Of a DNA stretch of 64,000 nucleotides, positions 13,332 through 25,169 are shown in pieces (the first letter of the stretch is position 1; every line of letters begins with the position of its first letter). The stretch is from Hydractinia symbiolongicarpus (lineage: Eukaryota; Cnidaria; Hydrozoa; Anthoathecata; Hydractiniidae): NCBI RefSeq assembly GCF_029227915.1, contig NC_079876.1, positions 35,507,828 through 35,571,827 of the forward strand, in the 5' to 3' direction. The notes beneath the pieces were generated by a model, which was not told the DNA's origin, searched no databases, and was given only the letters and a program-made list of their open reading frames with translations. A program made the translations under genes and the position numbers.

Positions 13332-14085
13332 TGTGATAAATTGCGATTAAGCGTATTCCTAGCAAAGTAAATGACGATAATAAGCAGACTGAGGAACAGG
13401 TTTCTTTGCACTCTGATGTTTTTATAGCGTAATACCGCGTCAAGAGAATTGCGTCACTGCGCGCGAAATGATGGACCTGGTTTTTACATGCAGACGCGTA
13501 TAATAAACTTTGTTCAGCGTTAAAGTTTCTCATAAATAACTACCATGTAATGTATCTATTTTGTTCAAGAAAAAAGAACTAGATTACGCAATAAAAAATG
13601 CCAAGATGTAATAAAAGTAATTCCCAATTAGAAGCTCACAAACTATTATTGCGCATAATTTGTGGCTTCTATAGAAAAAAAAATTATCGCAACAAAAAGA
13701 CGGGGTCGCAGTTTGATCCTTTTAAAACTTAACATCGCATTTTTGGTCACAGGTTCATTAATGTTCTTTAAGCTTCTTTTTTACTTCTCTTTGACATTTA
13801 ATAGTATAAGAAGTAAGGCCAACCTGGAGCAAATTCAAACCGAATGGGCGGCGTTTTAACGGTGACGAATTTGGTGTCATATCAGCTGTGATGTCACACC
13901 GTTTTTAATTTTAATAAGAAATAAAAATATGCATATACTTACGGAAGAATATTAGGGCTATGGTAACTTTATTTTGTGCACAAATAAAATTAAGTCGAAA
14001 TTAAATGGGCACATAGCATTAATATGTGCACATGGGTCAGCATGGTTCATCCACATGATCTTGTGTTCTCTCATTCAAACATTCA
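13332..14085. promoter_or_regulatory. likely upstream region of the poly-Gln gene
   Basis: It contains the 5' leader and presumably the promoter of the minus-strand poly-Gln gene, with a GC-richer island near 13430-13500 (gcgtcactgcgcgcg). At its right edge, 14090 on the plus strand reads ATGGCCGATAAAACAGCGA followed by gtaagt, which looks like a first coding exon. I could not connect it in phase to any later exon. A bidirectional promoter is inference. Confidence 0.3.
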
Positions 14086-15498
14086 AGATGGCCGATAAAA
14101 CAGCGAGTAAGTTACTAGATCATTTAATTGTATTGTCGCTTGTGCTGTTATGAGTCTGTCGCACTGATTTTATTACAAATTTAGGATTCATGTACATAAA
14201 AACTTAATTTGAGTTTTAAAACAAGGAAATATCGGCCTGTTTATTTATTCGGCACAATATCAGCCTGAGGTGTGTTGTTTTTATTCCGCATTTGTTAGCA
14301 CTTATCAAAAAAAGGTCAAAACATGTTATCTTACTTTTAGTTTGGGACAACTAAAAAGAATCCTTAGAGCCAATGCCTTAACACAGAAAAATGCAACTCA
14401 TGTGGACGTTAGAGCTGTAATTGACATCATTGGTTCTTGCCTTTGTACTACATGCCCTTTCTGCATAATTTTTATGCATATTCTCTATATTTTGGGTAAT
14501 GGATGTCATCTAGGTTATAGAGCCATGCACCAAAAGTTGTCAGTTGTGTACGGACAAAGGACAAGCACTTACGTCTCCACATGCTGTCTTTGTCTCTTAT
14601 AAGGAATCGTTATTTATATGTCTATATATAATTAAATTGACTGACGCTCTGTTTTAGTGAATCTGTGCGAAAAATTCTAAAAAAGTAGACCCCGTCGGCG
14701 TAGAGAGGAGGAAACCCCTTCGTTTAAAAAGGTGATAGTACATTAGTGAAGTATGTGATTTTTAAACTTACATTTACAGACAAATCTGATGAAAGCACGA
14801 TCATTGTTACCTGTGTCTTTTTCAGGGTCCGAACTATTTATCGCATATCAATGGATACGATAAGCTTAAACCGTACGGCTTTGCTATTCATTCGGTTTTT
14901 TTTTCTGTTTTTGCTAACAAATTTAATTTAATGCGTTCCTAACATTTGTCGTAATATTCACAGCTACTCAAGAAGACTCCTTTGGAAGTAGCTTCATCAA
15001 ATAACAACCTGAAAATAATAGCGCATTATTATTTAACTTGTACCAAGGCTATCAATGGTAAGAGGCTAAAGGAGCTGGAAACGAGATTGAAATAGTCGTT
15101 AATTCCTGGTTCTTCATGTTACGATCTTTTGATTTGATATTAGGTGCTCCAATGAGAATACGAGCAGATTGCAGAAGTAAAAAACGTTAACGTTGAGGCA
15201 ATTCAAAAGTTCTTTCGATACAGTCATTACGATAAATTTGCTGCCGAAAAGAGATATTTGCACGAAAAGTCTACATCTAATCAGGTTGGTAATAATTTTT
15301 GAAACAGCGGACTTAATTCTTACAACTTTTTTAAAGTAATTTGATAATATATTATAGAGAATTGAAGCATAGTGGAGCAAGTTACGACAGCATAATTCTC
15401 AATTTTGGATGAATTTAATAAGGTTAGTTATTGCGATTTATTAAGAAACCATGCGATTTCCCGTACGGAAGCTGATGTTTATTATTTTTTTGGGACAT

Positions 15499-16121
15499 GG
15501 CAGACTCCGGAGAGCTAGATATATCTGACGTTATCGCAAGGTGACAGATTTTTTGTGTACCCGATTATTTTTTGTGTAACCGGTTATTTTTTGTGTACCC
15601 GGTTAGAAAAAACGCAATAGAAAGCAAACACAGTAGCTTTTTATTAATAATTAAATGCTTTATTTTAGCGAATGCATTTGCTTTTGTTTTGTTGATTTGG
15701 CGCAAAAATATTTAGATTAAGTGCAACTTCTACACAATGCCCGTAGAATACGCCCTTACGCCCATCAAGAATGCCCCACTGGAAAACCAGATATAATATA
15801 TCATTAGCCAGACGCGTATAGTGAGCTTTTGATCTACAGTTATTTGCAAATAAAGTTATCAGAACTAATTTACTAACGTGTCTTAAACCTTCTGTTCAGA
15901 AAGTAAAGACTACAAACTGGCAGTGAATGGAAACGACATTAATTGCTAAAAGAGAAGCTTCCAAAGCCGTAACTACAAATTACGTATGCTTTGTAGAGTT
16001 TGTTGAACTCACAAAAGGAATTATGAAAATAAGAAAATTTGCGGAACCGTTGGAACCTGAAGAAGCGCGATACATTTTCAATGAACTTGTGAAAGAAATT
16101 TCTAGCTTGTACCGACAGTAA
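15499..16121 (+). CDS. possible small two-exon gene, about 70 aa, unknown
   Basis: Exon 1 (15499-15538) reads MADSGELDISDVIA and ends AG|gtgaca, phase 2. The frame closing at 16121 is open from 15927 and encodes a Glu/Lys-rich, probably helical segment ending ARYIFNELVKEISSLYRQ. A phase-matching acceptor exists at 15952/15953 (ctaaaag|AG), but its pyrimidine tract is poor. The better-looking acceptor at 15899 does not keep the frame open. AATAAA at 16264-16269 follows at a sensible distance. An alternative is an internal start at 15927. I do not recognise the protein. Confidence 0.35.
15545..15605. repeat. short tandem repeat, ~21-bp unit, three copies
   Basis: Three copies of 'attttttgtgta(c/a)ccsg(a/g)tt' in a row. 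If the 15499 gene model is right, it lies just inside the intron. Confidence 0.8.
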
Positions 16122-16349
16122 AAAGTTTCTTTTAAAAAAGTTGTAAAATATACAAATCTGTCTATTAGCCAATAGTAGAAAATAATACATTAGTGTACTT
16201 TTAATGTTTTGTAACAAGAGTAGCTGTAAATAGGGAAAATCATTGCACACGAAAATTGGTATGAATAAAATGTAAGTTCCGACGAAACAGAAACAAAATA
16301 GAAAATAGTTATAAAAACCTATAACACAACGTCCCAAACAAACAAGAAA

Positions 16350-18050
16350 ACAAAGAAGAAAAAATGTATATACCCCTAACTAAAAAAAATAAAATAAAAA
16401 ACGTTAAATTACAAATAAAACATAGAAATGTTAATCTTGCATTGCCCAAAGGTCTTTGTTATAGAAGTGGTAAGTCATTTTCGTTTCAATTAAATGATAG
16501 GTAGTTATGCTACGGGATATGACCAGCGTTTTTACACATGTCTTAGCCATTGGTCGAGCTTCAACATCATTCATGGTAATAGACGATATAAAAATCTTTA
16601 TACCATGCAAAATAAAATTTGAGCCAGTGACAAAACGAAGCAACGACTGAAGAACAGGGGCAGATTTAGCTATGGTGTGCTGGTTTAAATACACCAGCAA
16701 AAATTCTGCTCAAAATAGTAAGGTGTATCTCTGTGAGCCTTTTGCTCTCTGATTTTTACGCCCATTATTAAACTGAACTAGAATAACGGCCGCCAGCGTA
16801 AGTCGCGTATAAAACTGATATTCGGGGTCCCGCTCCCCGCCGTTTGGGTTTCGTGGTCCTGTTTTTGTGTCAATTTAGCCGAATGCGGCTGTTTCATCCT
16901 GCAAAATTTTTCATATCCTAATCGTTACCAGCATCAGTATTTGCACCAGTTCAACTGGTGTAAGCTGCGCAATCTTCTGGGCAAAAAATATCCTGGTGTA
17001 TTTCTCTGGTGTAGCCAACTAGTGTAAAATGAAAATTATACGGCATGACGACAAACATACAAGATTAAATGTAAGAAAAGTACTTTAATATTCGGAGAGA
17101 GACTTTCGCAAATGTTCAACCAAATCAACATTTATCTCAGTCTTTTATTTTTTTGATGTTACTTCAAGTCTAACAAATGTCTCTTACTTTTTTCGTTTTT
17201 ATATGTTTTCTTATGTATTATTATTTCTATGAAATTTTGTATATTAGTTCTTATTTTGCTTGTGACTAGTGTCAAAACGACGAGATTATCTACGTACAAT
17301 GTTATCTTATATTATCGTGGCTACTATCATATTATCTGAATAATCAAACAGGATTATTTCGTATTATCCACGAGGAAATTCGGATTATGTCATTTTTATT
17401 ATAATCTGCTTTTTCGGATCAGATTATATCATATTCTCTTAAACAAAATTTGTTGAAAATCTAGCATTTCATGCAGTGCCAGGACATATATTCAGGTGAG
17501 TGATCTGCAAACTTTCTCTTTTACGACCGCTGTGAAACAGGTCAGTGTTTTTTTACTTGATTTATGTCTTCGAAGATTTGGAGCGAGATGTAAAGTAAAG
17601 CACCATATTTTGACATGTGTTGGAGAAGTATCATATTTGAATGCAAGAGTTGGGAAGAAAAAGTTGGACTGAATCTCACAGACACAACTGAATGCTCCCT
17701 TGGTAAAATTTCCCACAGGGTCTATTTGTAGATGTTTAAGGTAACAAATTTTAGTTGTTTGCTTGTGTTTTTTTTAATATAAATTTTAAATACAGAAATT
17801 GTAACTAGATACCTAGCTACTCACATGATAAGTTCAAATACCAGTAAGTAAAATTTTCTGCAGATTGTTATAAACAGTGTGTTTTGTTTATATTTGAACA
17901 TTTATATATCTTTTATCTTCGATAAATGAATCTAATCAATAGCTTAGACTTGTTATTATATATAGTTTCTTTGTTTTTTGTATTCTTCATTTTAACATTT
18001 TTTTTGCAGAAAATTTTGTAGCTAACTATATATCGTCTATAAATAATAGA
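16350..18050. other. stretch of mixed, unassigned repeat-like sequence
   Basis: No supportable gene. It holds several 'ctggtgta' motifs (16680-17035) and a GC-rich patch at 16790-16870. A minus-strand frame at 16431-16700 has a non-random look but no splice partners. Probably old transposon debris. Confidence 0.35.
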
Positions 18051-18056
18051 AAAACA

Positions 18057-18590
18057 TTTTTATTTAGATCTACTGGAAATTGTTTATACAATTCTGTTTC
18101 AATATTAATTGTTGGAAATGAGAGCCTTTGCTATGCTTCACATAATGTTGACAAAAAGATTATAGAGAACTTTCCTCGTAATGAAAGAGGACTTTTGCAT
18201 TAATATTTCCCCATGATGTTGTTGATGAATTTACAGGAAAAAAACTTAGATAGGAAGTCATGTGTCATCAAGGAAGCCATTTATAATCGTAAAAATACAA
18301 GATTCTGCTCTTTAATGAATATGCTTGGTCTTGCAATAATTATTGGGAAAAATATTAAAACCGTATAACCTCATAATATAGATAACATCCATGGAAATTT
18401 TGATAATGGGTTGATTACCCCAAGAACAAGTATGGAATATACGAGCGAATGAATAACTATTATGTAGTCAAGAAAAACGCCATTTGGGTTTTTTGAGCCA
18501 AATCACTTTGTATATACCACCATGAAGAAAGACAAAACGTCAGCAACAATGATTTTAAATGGCAAAGGTTTAAGAGGTAAGAAGTAATTT
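18057..18590 (+). pseudogene. decayed OTU-like, transposon-associated protein fragment
   Basis: From 18057 the plus strand reads STGNCLYNSVSILIVGNESL, which fits the (D/T)GNC-[LF]-[FY]-N-[SA]-[IV]-S nucleophile motif of OTU-type cysteine proteases found in invertebrate transposon proteins. The frame stops at about 18204. A second piece from 18225 (YNRKNTRFCSLMNMLGLAII) and a third near 18500 (NHFVYTTMKKDK) continue the same kind of protein in other frames. Stops and frame changes show it is broken. Family assignment rests on the GNC motif and general order. Confidence 0.5.
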
Positions 18591-18638
18591 ATTGCTTGTG
18601 TTTTTAAAAGAGAAAGTTCTATCAGCTTTATTTCTTAG

Positions 18639-19080
18639 AAATAATTACTAATGCATTAGCTGCACATATTTTTATGTTGTACCCAAATATTTTCAAGATT
18701 TTACATATTCTTGCCGTAGTGCCAGTAACGACAAGTTCTTGTGAGAGATCTATATCAATGCTACGACGAGCAAAGACATATTTAAGAAGCTCAATGACCC
18801 AGGTATGTTTCTACAATATAACATTGTGTATTAAAGAGTATGTGACATTTTTACCCTTGTCGTGTATCTTAATTTATTGAGATATCTGTTTTAATTGTGT
18901 AACACCACATTAAGTGCATTTAACTATAATTTTGAAACTCTTGTTCAGGATCGACTTAATGGCTTGGTGTTGCTAAATATCCACAACAAGATGAAAATAA
19001 ATTTAGATGACGTAACCGATATGCTGGCAATAAAATATCCAAAAAGACTTAAAATGTTAGATATTCAGAACGACGTATAA
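18639..19080 (+). pseudogene. hAT-type transposase C-terminal (dimerisation) fragment
   Basis: Two coding blocks, 18639-18802 and 18949-19080 (TAA), are joined in phase 0 by an intron with CAG|gtatgt and ttcag|GAT. The protein includes PVTTSSCERSISMLRRAKTY, then RSSMTQ/DRLNGLVLLNIHN, which is the Ser-Ser-x-x-CER-S-F/I-S...LR..M....L..L.L...H hallmark of the hAT dimerisation domain used by ZMYM1-like transposase-derived proteins. Only the last ~100 residues are present and no catalytic part is found upstream. It may be a transposon relic or the last exons of a host gene; the intact splice sites are notable. Confidence 0.7.
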
Positions 19081-19329
19081 AAGTGTAACAGTCTTGATAG
19101 AAAAAGGAATAAATCTTGTATATTATTATCTGTTGTTTAAATGTCCCCGTATATAAATTCCCTAAAGGTAATAAGGCATGACACCAAATTTTTTTAAAAA
19201 ACATTTAAATTACACAAGTTGTACAAAAAACATTCCAAAATATAATCTTCGTCAGCTAAAAAACTGAAAAAACCATTTACACCTACTTAGCAAAGATGAG
19301 TCTGAGAGATGATTTTAAGCTATTTTAGC

Positions 19330-19480
19330 CGTTTAATGGCGTTAAAAGGCGTTGGCTTCTGGACCCTTTGGGGGGCTCACAACGCCCCCCCCCAAACCCC
19401 CAGTTGCAAAATTACAGCCCTGGCGGACGGTGAAGCTTTTTTACACCAGTCAAAAAAAATCCTAGATCCGGCCCTGAAGA
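19330..19480. repeat. G/C-homopolymer-rich repeat fragment, probable transposon end
   Basis: Contains ggaccctttggggggctcac, cgcccccccccaaaccccc and accctgg-like 'agccctggcgg' in an otherwise AT-rich setting. This looks like the tail of an unassigned mobile element lying between the hAT fragment and the SAM-like gene. Confidence 0.35.
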
Positions 19481-19650
19481 AGTGATGTTGATGCTTCTTC
19501 CACGTATCTACACATGCTCCTGAAGAAAATTTCTTGTTTTTGTTAATAGCGCAATATTTGGTTTTGTCAAACCTGACCCCTATACATAGTCGTTTAGTAC
19601 GAAGGTAGCTGAATCAAACGCATTAAGGCTAAAACCAGCTATGTAGTGTT

Positions 19651-20598
19651 CTAATAAATACTATTTTTTCCCTTGCTACTTTTTCCATTACTGAAAAAGA
19701 AGTTTTTTGCTACATTTAAAGTTTCTTCATAACTTGAGAAAAGTTTCAGTACTTTTGCTCTCCTTCCTCCACCAGATGGCTCTCTGACTTGCTTATATCG
19801 TGCTTCAGTTATCATTTCGGTCTTTGATCTAATCGGCTTTCTGTTTGATGTTTTATTTCGCTTGGAAGGCAACCTGAATGACTTTAAAACAGAAGCTCTT
19901 TGAAGCTTATTTTTTTGGTTAATGGAAAACTTTTCCGGAATAAGGTAATAATTTGCCAAAGCTATACCCATAGACATAAAATCTTCTTTTTGAAATAAAT
20001 GCAGAGATTCACACGAAACCTGTATATAAAAATATACTATTTTTTGATAACAGCTAAAAGCTAGCTAGACATTCAGTAGTATATATTTTACAAACACAAT
20101 GACATTCTAGCTAACAAATTAATGTCAAGTTGATGAAGTGCCATGATTACAAATATGTATGCATGAAAGCCACAGCAAAGTTCTCAGATATGTACTTAGC
20201 TTGCCTTAATCTTGTTTATGATATCAGCACCATACATTTTATCTTGAAAAAATGGAATAATCTAAAAAAATTAAAAATTTGCATCAGTTTTGCATAAGCT
20301 TTTCAGAATTTTACTCATCAATGTGACAATAATTCTATAGAAAACTACCTTATAACAAATATTCCGCAATAGGAAACAACAAGCTTGTTTTGTGTTGTTG
20401 TGAGTTGAGTTTGTGCACTCTTTTTGTACTTATAGCTAGCTATGCAACTTGACACAACTACATTACTCACTTTTACTTGAACAAAACAACCTTGTTGGGT
20501 TTTCAAAATATCGTACACGTTTATCTTGTCAGATGCATTTTTACCTCATTTTTGTTGTCGAGCACTATAGTAGGATCGGACACTCCACCAGCCGCCAT
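19651..20598 (-). CDS. three-exon gene, 159 aa, SAM-like N-terminal half
   Basis: Minus-strand exons 20598-20545, 20261-20205 and 20019-19651 (TAG), all phase 0. Start ATGGCGGCTGGTGGAGTG; donor 1 GAG|gtaaaa; donor 2 is AAG|gcaagc, a GC-AG intron; acceptors tttttttag and atatacag. Residues ~18-55 (IIPFFQDKMYGADIINKIK, then SLHLFQKEDFMSMGI) have the hydrophobic spacing of a SAM-type helical domain. The C-terminal half is basic and includes ARYKQVREPSGGGRRAK and FFFSNGKSS. From memory, a GGG-(T/R)R ... LFFPNGKS arrangement recurs in uncharacterised invertebrate proteins, but I cannot verify this. No transmembrane or signal segment. Function unknown. Confidence 0.65.
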
Positions 20599-20829
20599 CT
20601 TTTAGTTAACAACAGTAGACGACTTGATGACATATGCTACTTCACTGGATTCAATTAGCAATCATATTATGTTGACATAATAACAACAAGTCGATATACC
20701 TATGACAAGTTGACATAATAATAACAAGTCGCCAACATTATGTTAACAATTAATATATTATATAGGTGTTCATCTCATTTAACACCCAATACAGACCATG
20801 TTGGAACTCTTTCAATTTGGAAATCATCC

Positions 20830-21680
20830 AGTTTTATAACTACAATCGAGGTCTTTGAGGTTGTGCCGTTTTGACATTTATGATGTTGAAAACACAATTG
20901 GCTTTGTTCTTTTATGTTCAGAAGAGATTGTTATTTGTAGATCATCTTTGAAATTGACTTATTCTCCGTATATTTGTTCTTTGGCCTTCCCAAGAAAATT
21001 TAATTTTATGCACGTAAATGGTGGTGGTGTCGTCAGCATACTGTAACGTACACAATGTCAAGTTCATTTCCAGGAAAGTGACATAAATTGAAAATAATAG
21101 GGCCTAATATTGACCCTTGCGACACACCAGATGTCACGTTAAAAAATGCAGAGGGCTTATCATTGATTCGCACAATTTGTTTTCTGACACACAAGTAAAT
21201 CAAAATTAAATCTACAAACCTTTTGGAAAAAATGATTTGGTTGAGTTTTCTCATTGTAGTTTCATATTGAAAAGTATCAAAAGCTTTCGAATACTACAAG
21301 ACTGATTTCGTTTTTACTCATTGCTTCTTTTATATGCGTTCTAAGTTTCATCAACCAAGTAGTCGAGTAGTGTCATTTTCACTACCCGGACCTCATTTTT
21401 GAGTATAAAGATTTCTCATCGATAAAGATTATCGTTTTTGCAAGGATAAGACGTTCAAATATCTAGCTAAAAGAAGGATGGAGATTGTTTTTTTATTGAT
21501 GTAGGAACATTCACTTTTGGGATAGGTGCGACTCTTGCCACTTTTTATTATCACGGTAAGCATTTTTTTCTTAAAGCAGATATGTGTTAGAATAAAAGAA
21601 ATTTCATTTGCTAGTAATTTAACAAAATTCACTGGTATATCATCAAACCCAGTTGATATATCGTTGCGTAGTCCTTTAAA
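20830..21680 (-). pseudogene. LINE reverse transcriptase relic
   Basis: On the minus strand the order is right for a non-LTR retrotransposon RT. FDDIPVNFVKLLANEISFIL comes first, then 'KVARV/SRTYPIPK'-like sequence in shifted frames (about 21500-21560). Next is SAFFNVTSGVSQGSILGPII (about 21100-21160), the G-x-x-QG-x-x-LGP core, then YADDT near 21035-21015 in another frame. Several frameshifts and stops show it is dead. It ends just left of the inverted repeat. Confidence 0.75.
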
Positions 21681-21821
21681 TTTCTTAACTCATACTTAAC
21701 ATGTTGAAACATTTTGAAAGTTAATGGTGCTAATGGTACTTCCGTTAAATCAATTTCAGATTTTGGAGTTATCAACTATCAACGTCAAAATGAAGAGGCT
21801 TCGAAGGAAGATGTAAAATTC

Positions 21822-21944
21822 TGTACTAAAGAGCTCCACCGGATTGTTTACGGCTCTTATGAAGCGCTCCACAGAGTGTTTAACGCCTGGTCGCGCCTTG
21901 ACTTGTGGCTTACCCCGTGTATTTTTCCACGCGCTAACGACTAG
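21822..21944 (+). mobile_element. Helitron 3' end, truncated
   Basis: Ends with a degenerate hairpin (ccgtgtatttttccacg), then ctaacga and CTAG followed by T. The sequence before it (cttgacttgtggcttac, ggagcgctt on the other strand) matches the ends of the elements at 34063, 22567 and 49128. Only about 120 bp remains; the rest is cut at the outer edge of the inverted repeat. Confidence 0.8.
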
Positions 21945-22566
21945 TGTATTATAATCTTTTTTTAAATGTAAACGACTGTCTGCTATCAATGTTCTCCTAT
22001 ATAATATACGTCGTTGTTTTCCAATTTAATCTTCTCAGTATTCAGACATAACTTTACTCTCAAATATATTCCGTCCAGCAGTAAATTGCCCATGAATGAA
22101 AGAAACATATATAACGCCCAGGTTGAATATAATCCTAAAACTAAAAGTCGATATTTTCCCTCAAAAGTGTAGGAATGACTCACAAAATTCAGAAAATGTA
22201 TACAAATAAAGCTCAGGTGTTGTTAAGATGTTATTTTAGTAAAATCTGCACATGATATAATATAGTATACTTGTTATTTAAACCCGTGGAATAATCCACT
22301 AATTGTCTTTTTAAAATTTATTATGCTTTTTATCACAAAATTTAGCAACTCCGTTAAGAAGGCTGAAAAAGGTTTAAACGAAAATCCCTTGTGAGAATCC
22401 ACTCAATAACATAATTTATAACATTCTTATAGGAGATATATTATAGACGCTTTCAAAGAAAATTGTAACAAATATAATCCGCTTTGCCTGTTACAGACAC
22501 ACACATCGCATTATTATAGAGAAAAGCCTTTGGGTCGAGGTTCTTCCTAACTAAAATATAAATAAA

Positions 22567-24206
22567 CTAGCCGGCAAACCCGGCGTCGAATCGCTGGGAT
22601 GAGCCACAAGTAACTGTTGTTGAACACCCTAAGGAGCGCTTAGAAAGAACTGCAAACTGTGCGACACAGTCAGGTGGAGCGCTTTAGTACAGGTATGCGG
22701 TATGTCGTAAATCAAGTGAAGCGCGCACACCATTATAGTGTTGCGACTGTAACATATTTTTCAAAAAACAACTTTCCTGCAACAAAGGCTGAATTAAAAA
22801 CACAGTTTACAACCGTTGTGACTCTGTCATAGCAAAAACAATCGGTCAATATTATTTTATTTTGCGGAATAAGTTTTTGTAAAAGTTAAAAAATTAATCA
22901 TGACACCGGACTGAGCGCTTAGTACAGTTAAACGGTGTTACACAGGTGTATAGGGATAACACCCTTTTGAAAAAATTTTCTTGCAGACTCTATTTAAATG
23001 AAAGCACAAGAAACAGTCCTTCGCTTCTTGCTCAGGGCTAAGAGGTTAGTTCAGGTAAACATTGTTGGACATTCGTACAGGCGTGATTCCCAAGAAAGTT
23101 TATAAAATTAATTGTCACAGTGGGCTGACCCGCATAGGCGTAACAGCCTTTTTCCAAAAACAGGCTATTGTTAACACTGAGCTGACAGCTTAGTACGGGA
23201 TGTGAACAGTACCCTTCTCCAAAATAACTTTATCACAACTTCGGTTTGAATGACAACACAGGAAACATTCTGCCGTTACCCCTCCAGCTAAAGCAATTGC
23301 TCAGTCATTTTATTTGCAAAAAATGTTTTAAGGAAAATAATTAAAGATGTAGCTACCTAGCTAAACTGCATTTAGCATAAGATTGATTGCTGAGAATATT
23401 GCGATATTGATAGCTAAACTGAATTTTTATACTCTAACTTTTTAGGTAAATATATGAGATAGCTAAATGGCTATATCCTCGACATAAAAATAAATGTTGG
23501 GTTGGAGAAAAACCTCTTATACCAAACAAAATTAGTAAAAAGTAAGGCTATTAGCTAGCTAGCCTTCAAAATATTCGTTCCTAGCCAAAAATCGTAAAAC
23601 TGGGGCTTTTAAGTTCTGCACGTAGCTAAAAAACGTGGCAATATATTTATCTTCACATTTTAGAACATAAAAAAAACAAATATTACAAATATGAAAAGCT
23701 TATAGAAGGCTTATAGAAGACAAAGACTTAAAAACAACACTGAACACCATTACTTTTTAAAAACTAAAATGGCCATCATGTTTCTTCGTTGGCATGTCTA
23801 CGCCGCGAAAGTCTTGATTGGTTTTTCAAAGAATCAGGCGTTTTGATTGGTATACACGTGCGAGCGGTCAAAACAAAGTCAGTTAAACTGTCAGTAAAAC
23901 CATCCTATTTGTTTTCTGTGGCTCCTGGGCGGAATCGGCGATCAAGGTGACGGGGTAAATTATTATTAAAAATGGCGCATTTAAATAATGAATTCATTTT
24001 AATCACTTAATTTTTTTTTCAAATTAGAGGTTTATCAATTAAATTGATTAAATTATGTAAGGAAATAAATTAATTTTTGTAATTTATTTTGATAAATCAT
24101 AAGATTTCCAATTAAACAATCCCCTGGTTTCTAAAAATTTGCGGTAAGATCAAAGGAATATCGGTAACCCTTTTGAACACACAAAATACTGCTATTATAA
24201 TAGAGA
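22567..24206 (-). mobile_element. non-autonomous Helitron, 1640 bp, with empty site known
   Basis: Minus-strand element beginning TCTCTATTATAATAGCAGTA at 24206 and ending with a hairpin built on cccggcg, then CTAG at 22570-22567. It is flanked by A on the left (22566) and T on the right (24207). The right arm of the inverted repeat holds the uninterrupted sequence (…aaatataaataaataaaaaaa… on the matching strand), so insertion was between A and T with no target duplication, the Helitron signature. The body has diverged repeats around 'gcttagtacag' and 'gtaaac'. No Rep/helicase coding is visible. Confidence 0.9.
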
Positions 24207-24617
24207 TAAAAAAAACCCAACGGTGCAAAAATATGCTATAAGATACGACAGTGAAAAAAAGAGAATTATTGAAGGAATTCAAATAAACATACAGTTGGAG
24301 AAAAGTAGTGTTGTAAGGATTTAATAATATATCAAAATATATAACTTCCGTAAAACGTGTACTTGTATTCTCTGAACAACACTCAATGAAAGATTTTCAT
24401 AATCATTCCTTTGTCGATTCACGGGATTGGATTTTGTGTTTAAATCAACATTTTTTATTTTTGGCGTCAGAATCTACAAAACTATTACAGATCTTAATTT
24501 TATTAGAATTTTAATTTTAACAACAATAGACTGAACCCTATGCAATCTCATATTTAGTATATAAATATAAAAGCAATGGTGACAAGGTTGCTGGAAACAA
24601 TTTGTTTTTTGTCCATT

Positions 24618-25112
24618 TCACTCTCTTATTGAGCTCGAAAACTTTTTCCATTCCTCTTCTGTAAGTGTAACTCCCTTTTTCAATGGAGTTGCTTCTCCGA
24701 TCGGCTTTACATCTTGAGACTTTCCAATACTTACTCCTTTATATGTACCTTTAGTCTTATCGTCGTGTTCAAACTCACCAACACGAAGTAGCACATTATC
24801 AGGAAGAAGATGCTGAAAAACATTTTCGTTACTTACTTTCTTTATTTCATCTGCCACAACATCTAGAAGAGTTTTAACACAATCCAACTGTTTTGAATTA
24901 AGTTCTATTGCTACTTTGTTATTTTCACTCAATTCATTACTTTTATTAAAATGAATTATTTCCACGCGATCTTTTTTTACGATTATTGTGGTAGCTCGGG
25001 ATAGTTTATATGTCTTGTCTGTGTGCTTTTGCGGTGGCCAGAAGTCATCGCCAACTTGCAATCTGCCTTCAACCCAATACACATCGCTTCTTCCACTTGG
25101 ACTTATTGCCAT
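24618..25112 (-). CDS. single-exon 164-aa protein, PC4/p15-like (left copy)
   Basis: Starts at ATG 25112 (MAISPSGRSDVYW). A TATATAAA box lies at 25169-25162, about 50 bp upstream. The first half holds two Lys/Glu-rich strand-like blocks. The C terminus GEATPLKKGVTLTEEEWKKF resembles the PC4 single-stranded-DNA-binding domain end (G-E-x-x-P-x-K-K-G-I/V-S/T-L-x-x-E-x-W). PC4 is a transcription coactivator; the match here is by eye over about 20-40 residues, so the name is tentative. No introns, unlike the other genes in the window. The partner at 27167-27661 is about 93 % identical and transcribed away from it. Confidence 0.65.
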   Translation of the reverse strand: MAISPSGRSDVYWVEGRLQVGDDFWPPQKHTDKTYKLSRATTIIVKKDRVEIIHFNKSNELSENNKVAIELNSKQLDCVKTLLDVVADEIKKVSNENVFQHLLPDNVLLRVGEFEHDDKTKGTYKGVSIGKSQDVKPIGEATPLKKGVTLTEEEWKKFSSSIRE

Positions 25113-25161
25113 TATTTCTTCTTCCAACGACTGTTATGGCTGATCTGATTATAGATATCTT

Positions 25162-25169
25162 TTTATATA
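25162..25169 (-). promoter_or_regulatory. TATA box, left PC4-like gene
   Basis: TATATAAA on the minus strand, about 50 bp before the ATG. The mirror copy in the right arm is intact too. Confidence 0.6.

Noticed and set aside
14085-15100. ATGGCCGATAAAACAGCGA|gtaagt and a downstream frame LLKKTPLEVASSNNLKIIAH
   Set aside because: Both look like exons, but their phases do not agree and intermediate candidates contain stops.
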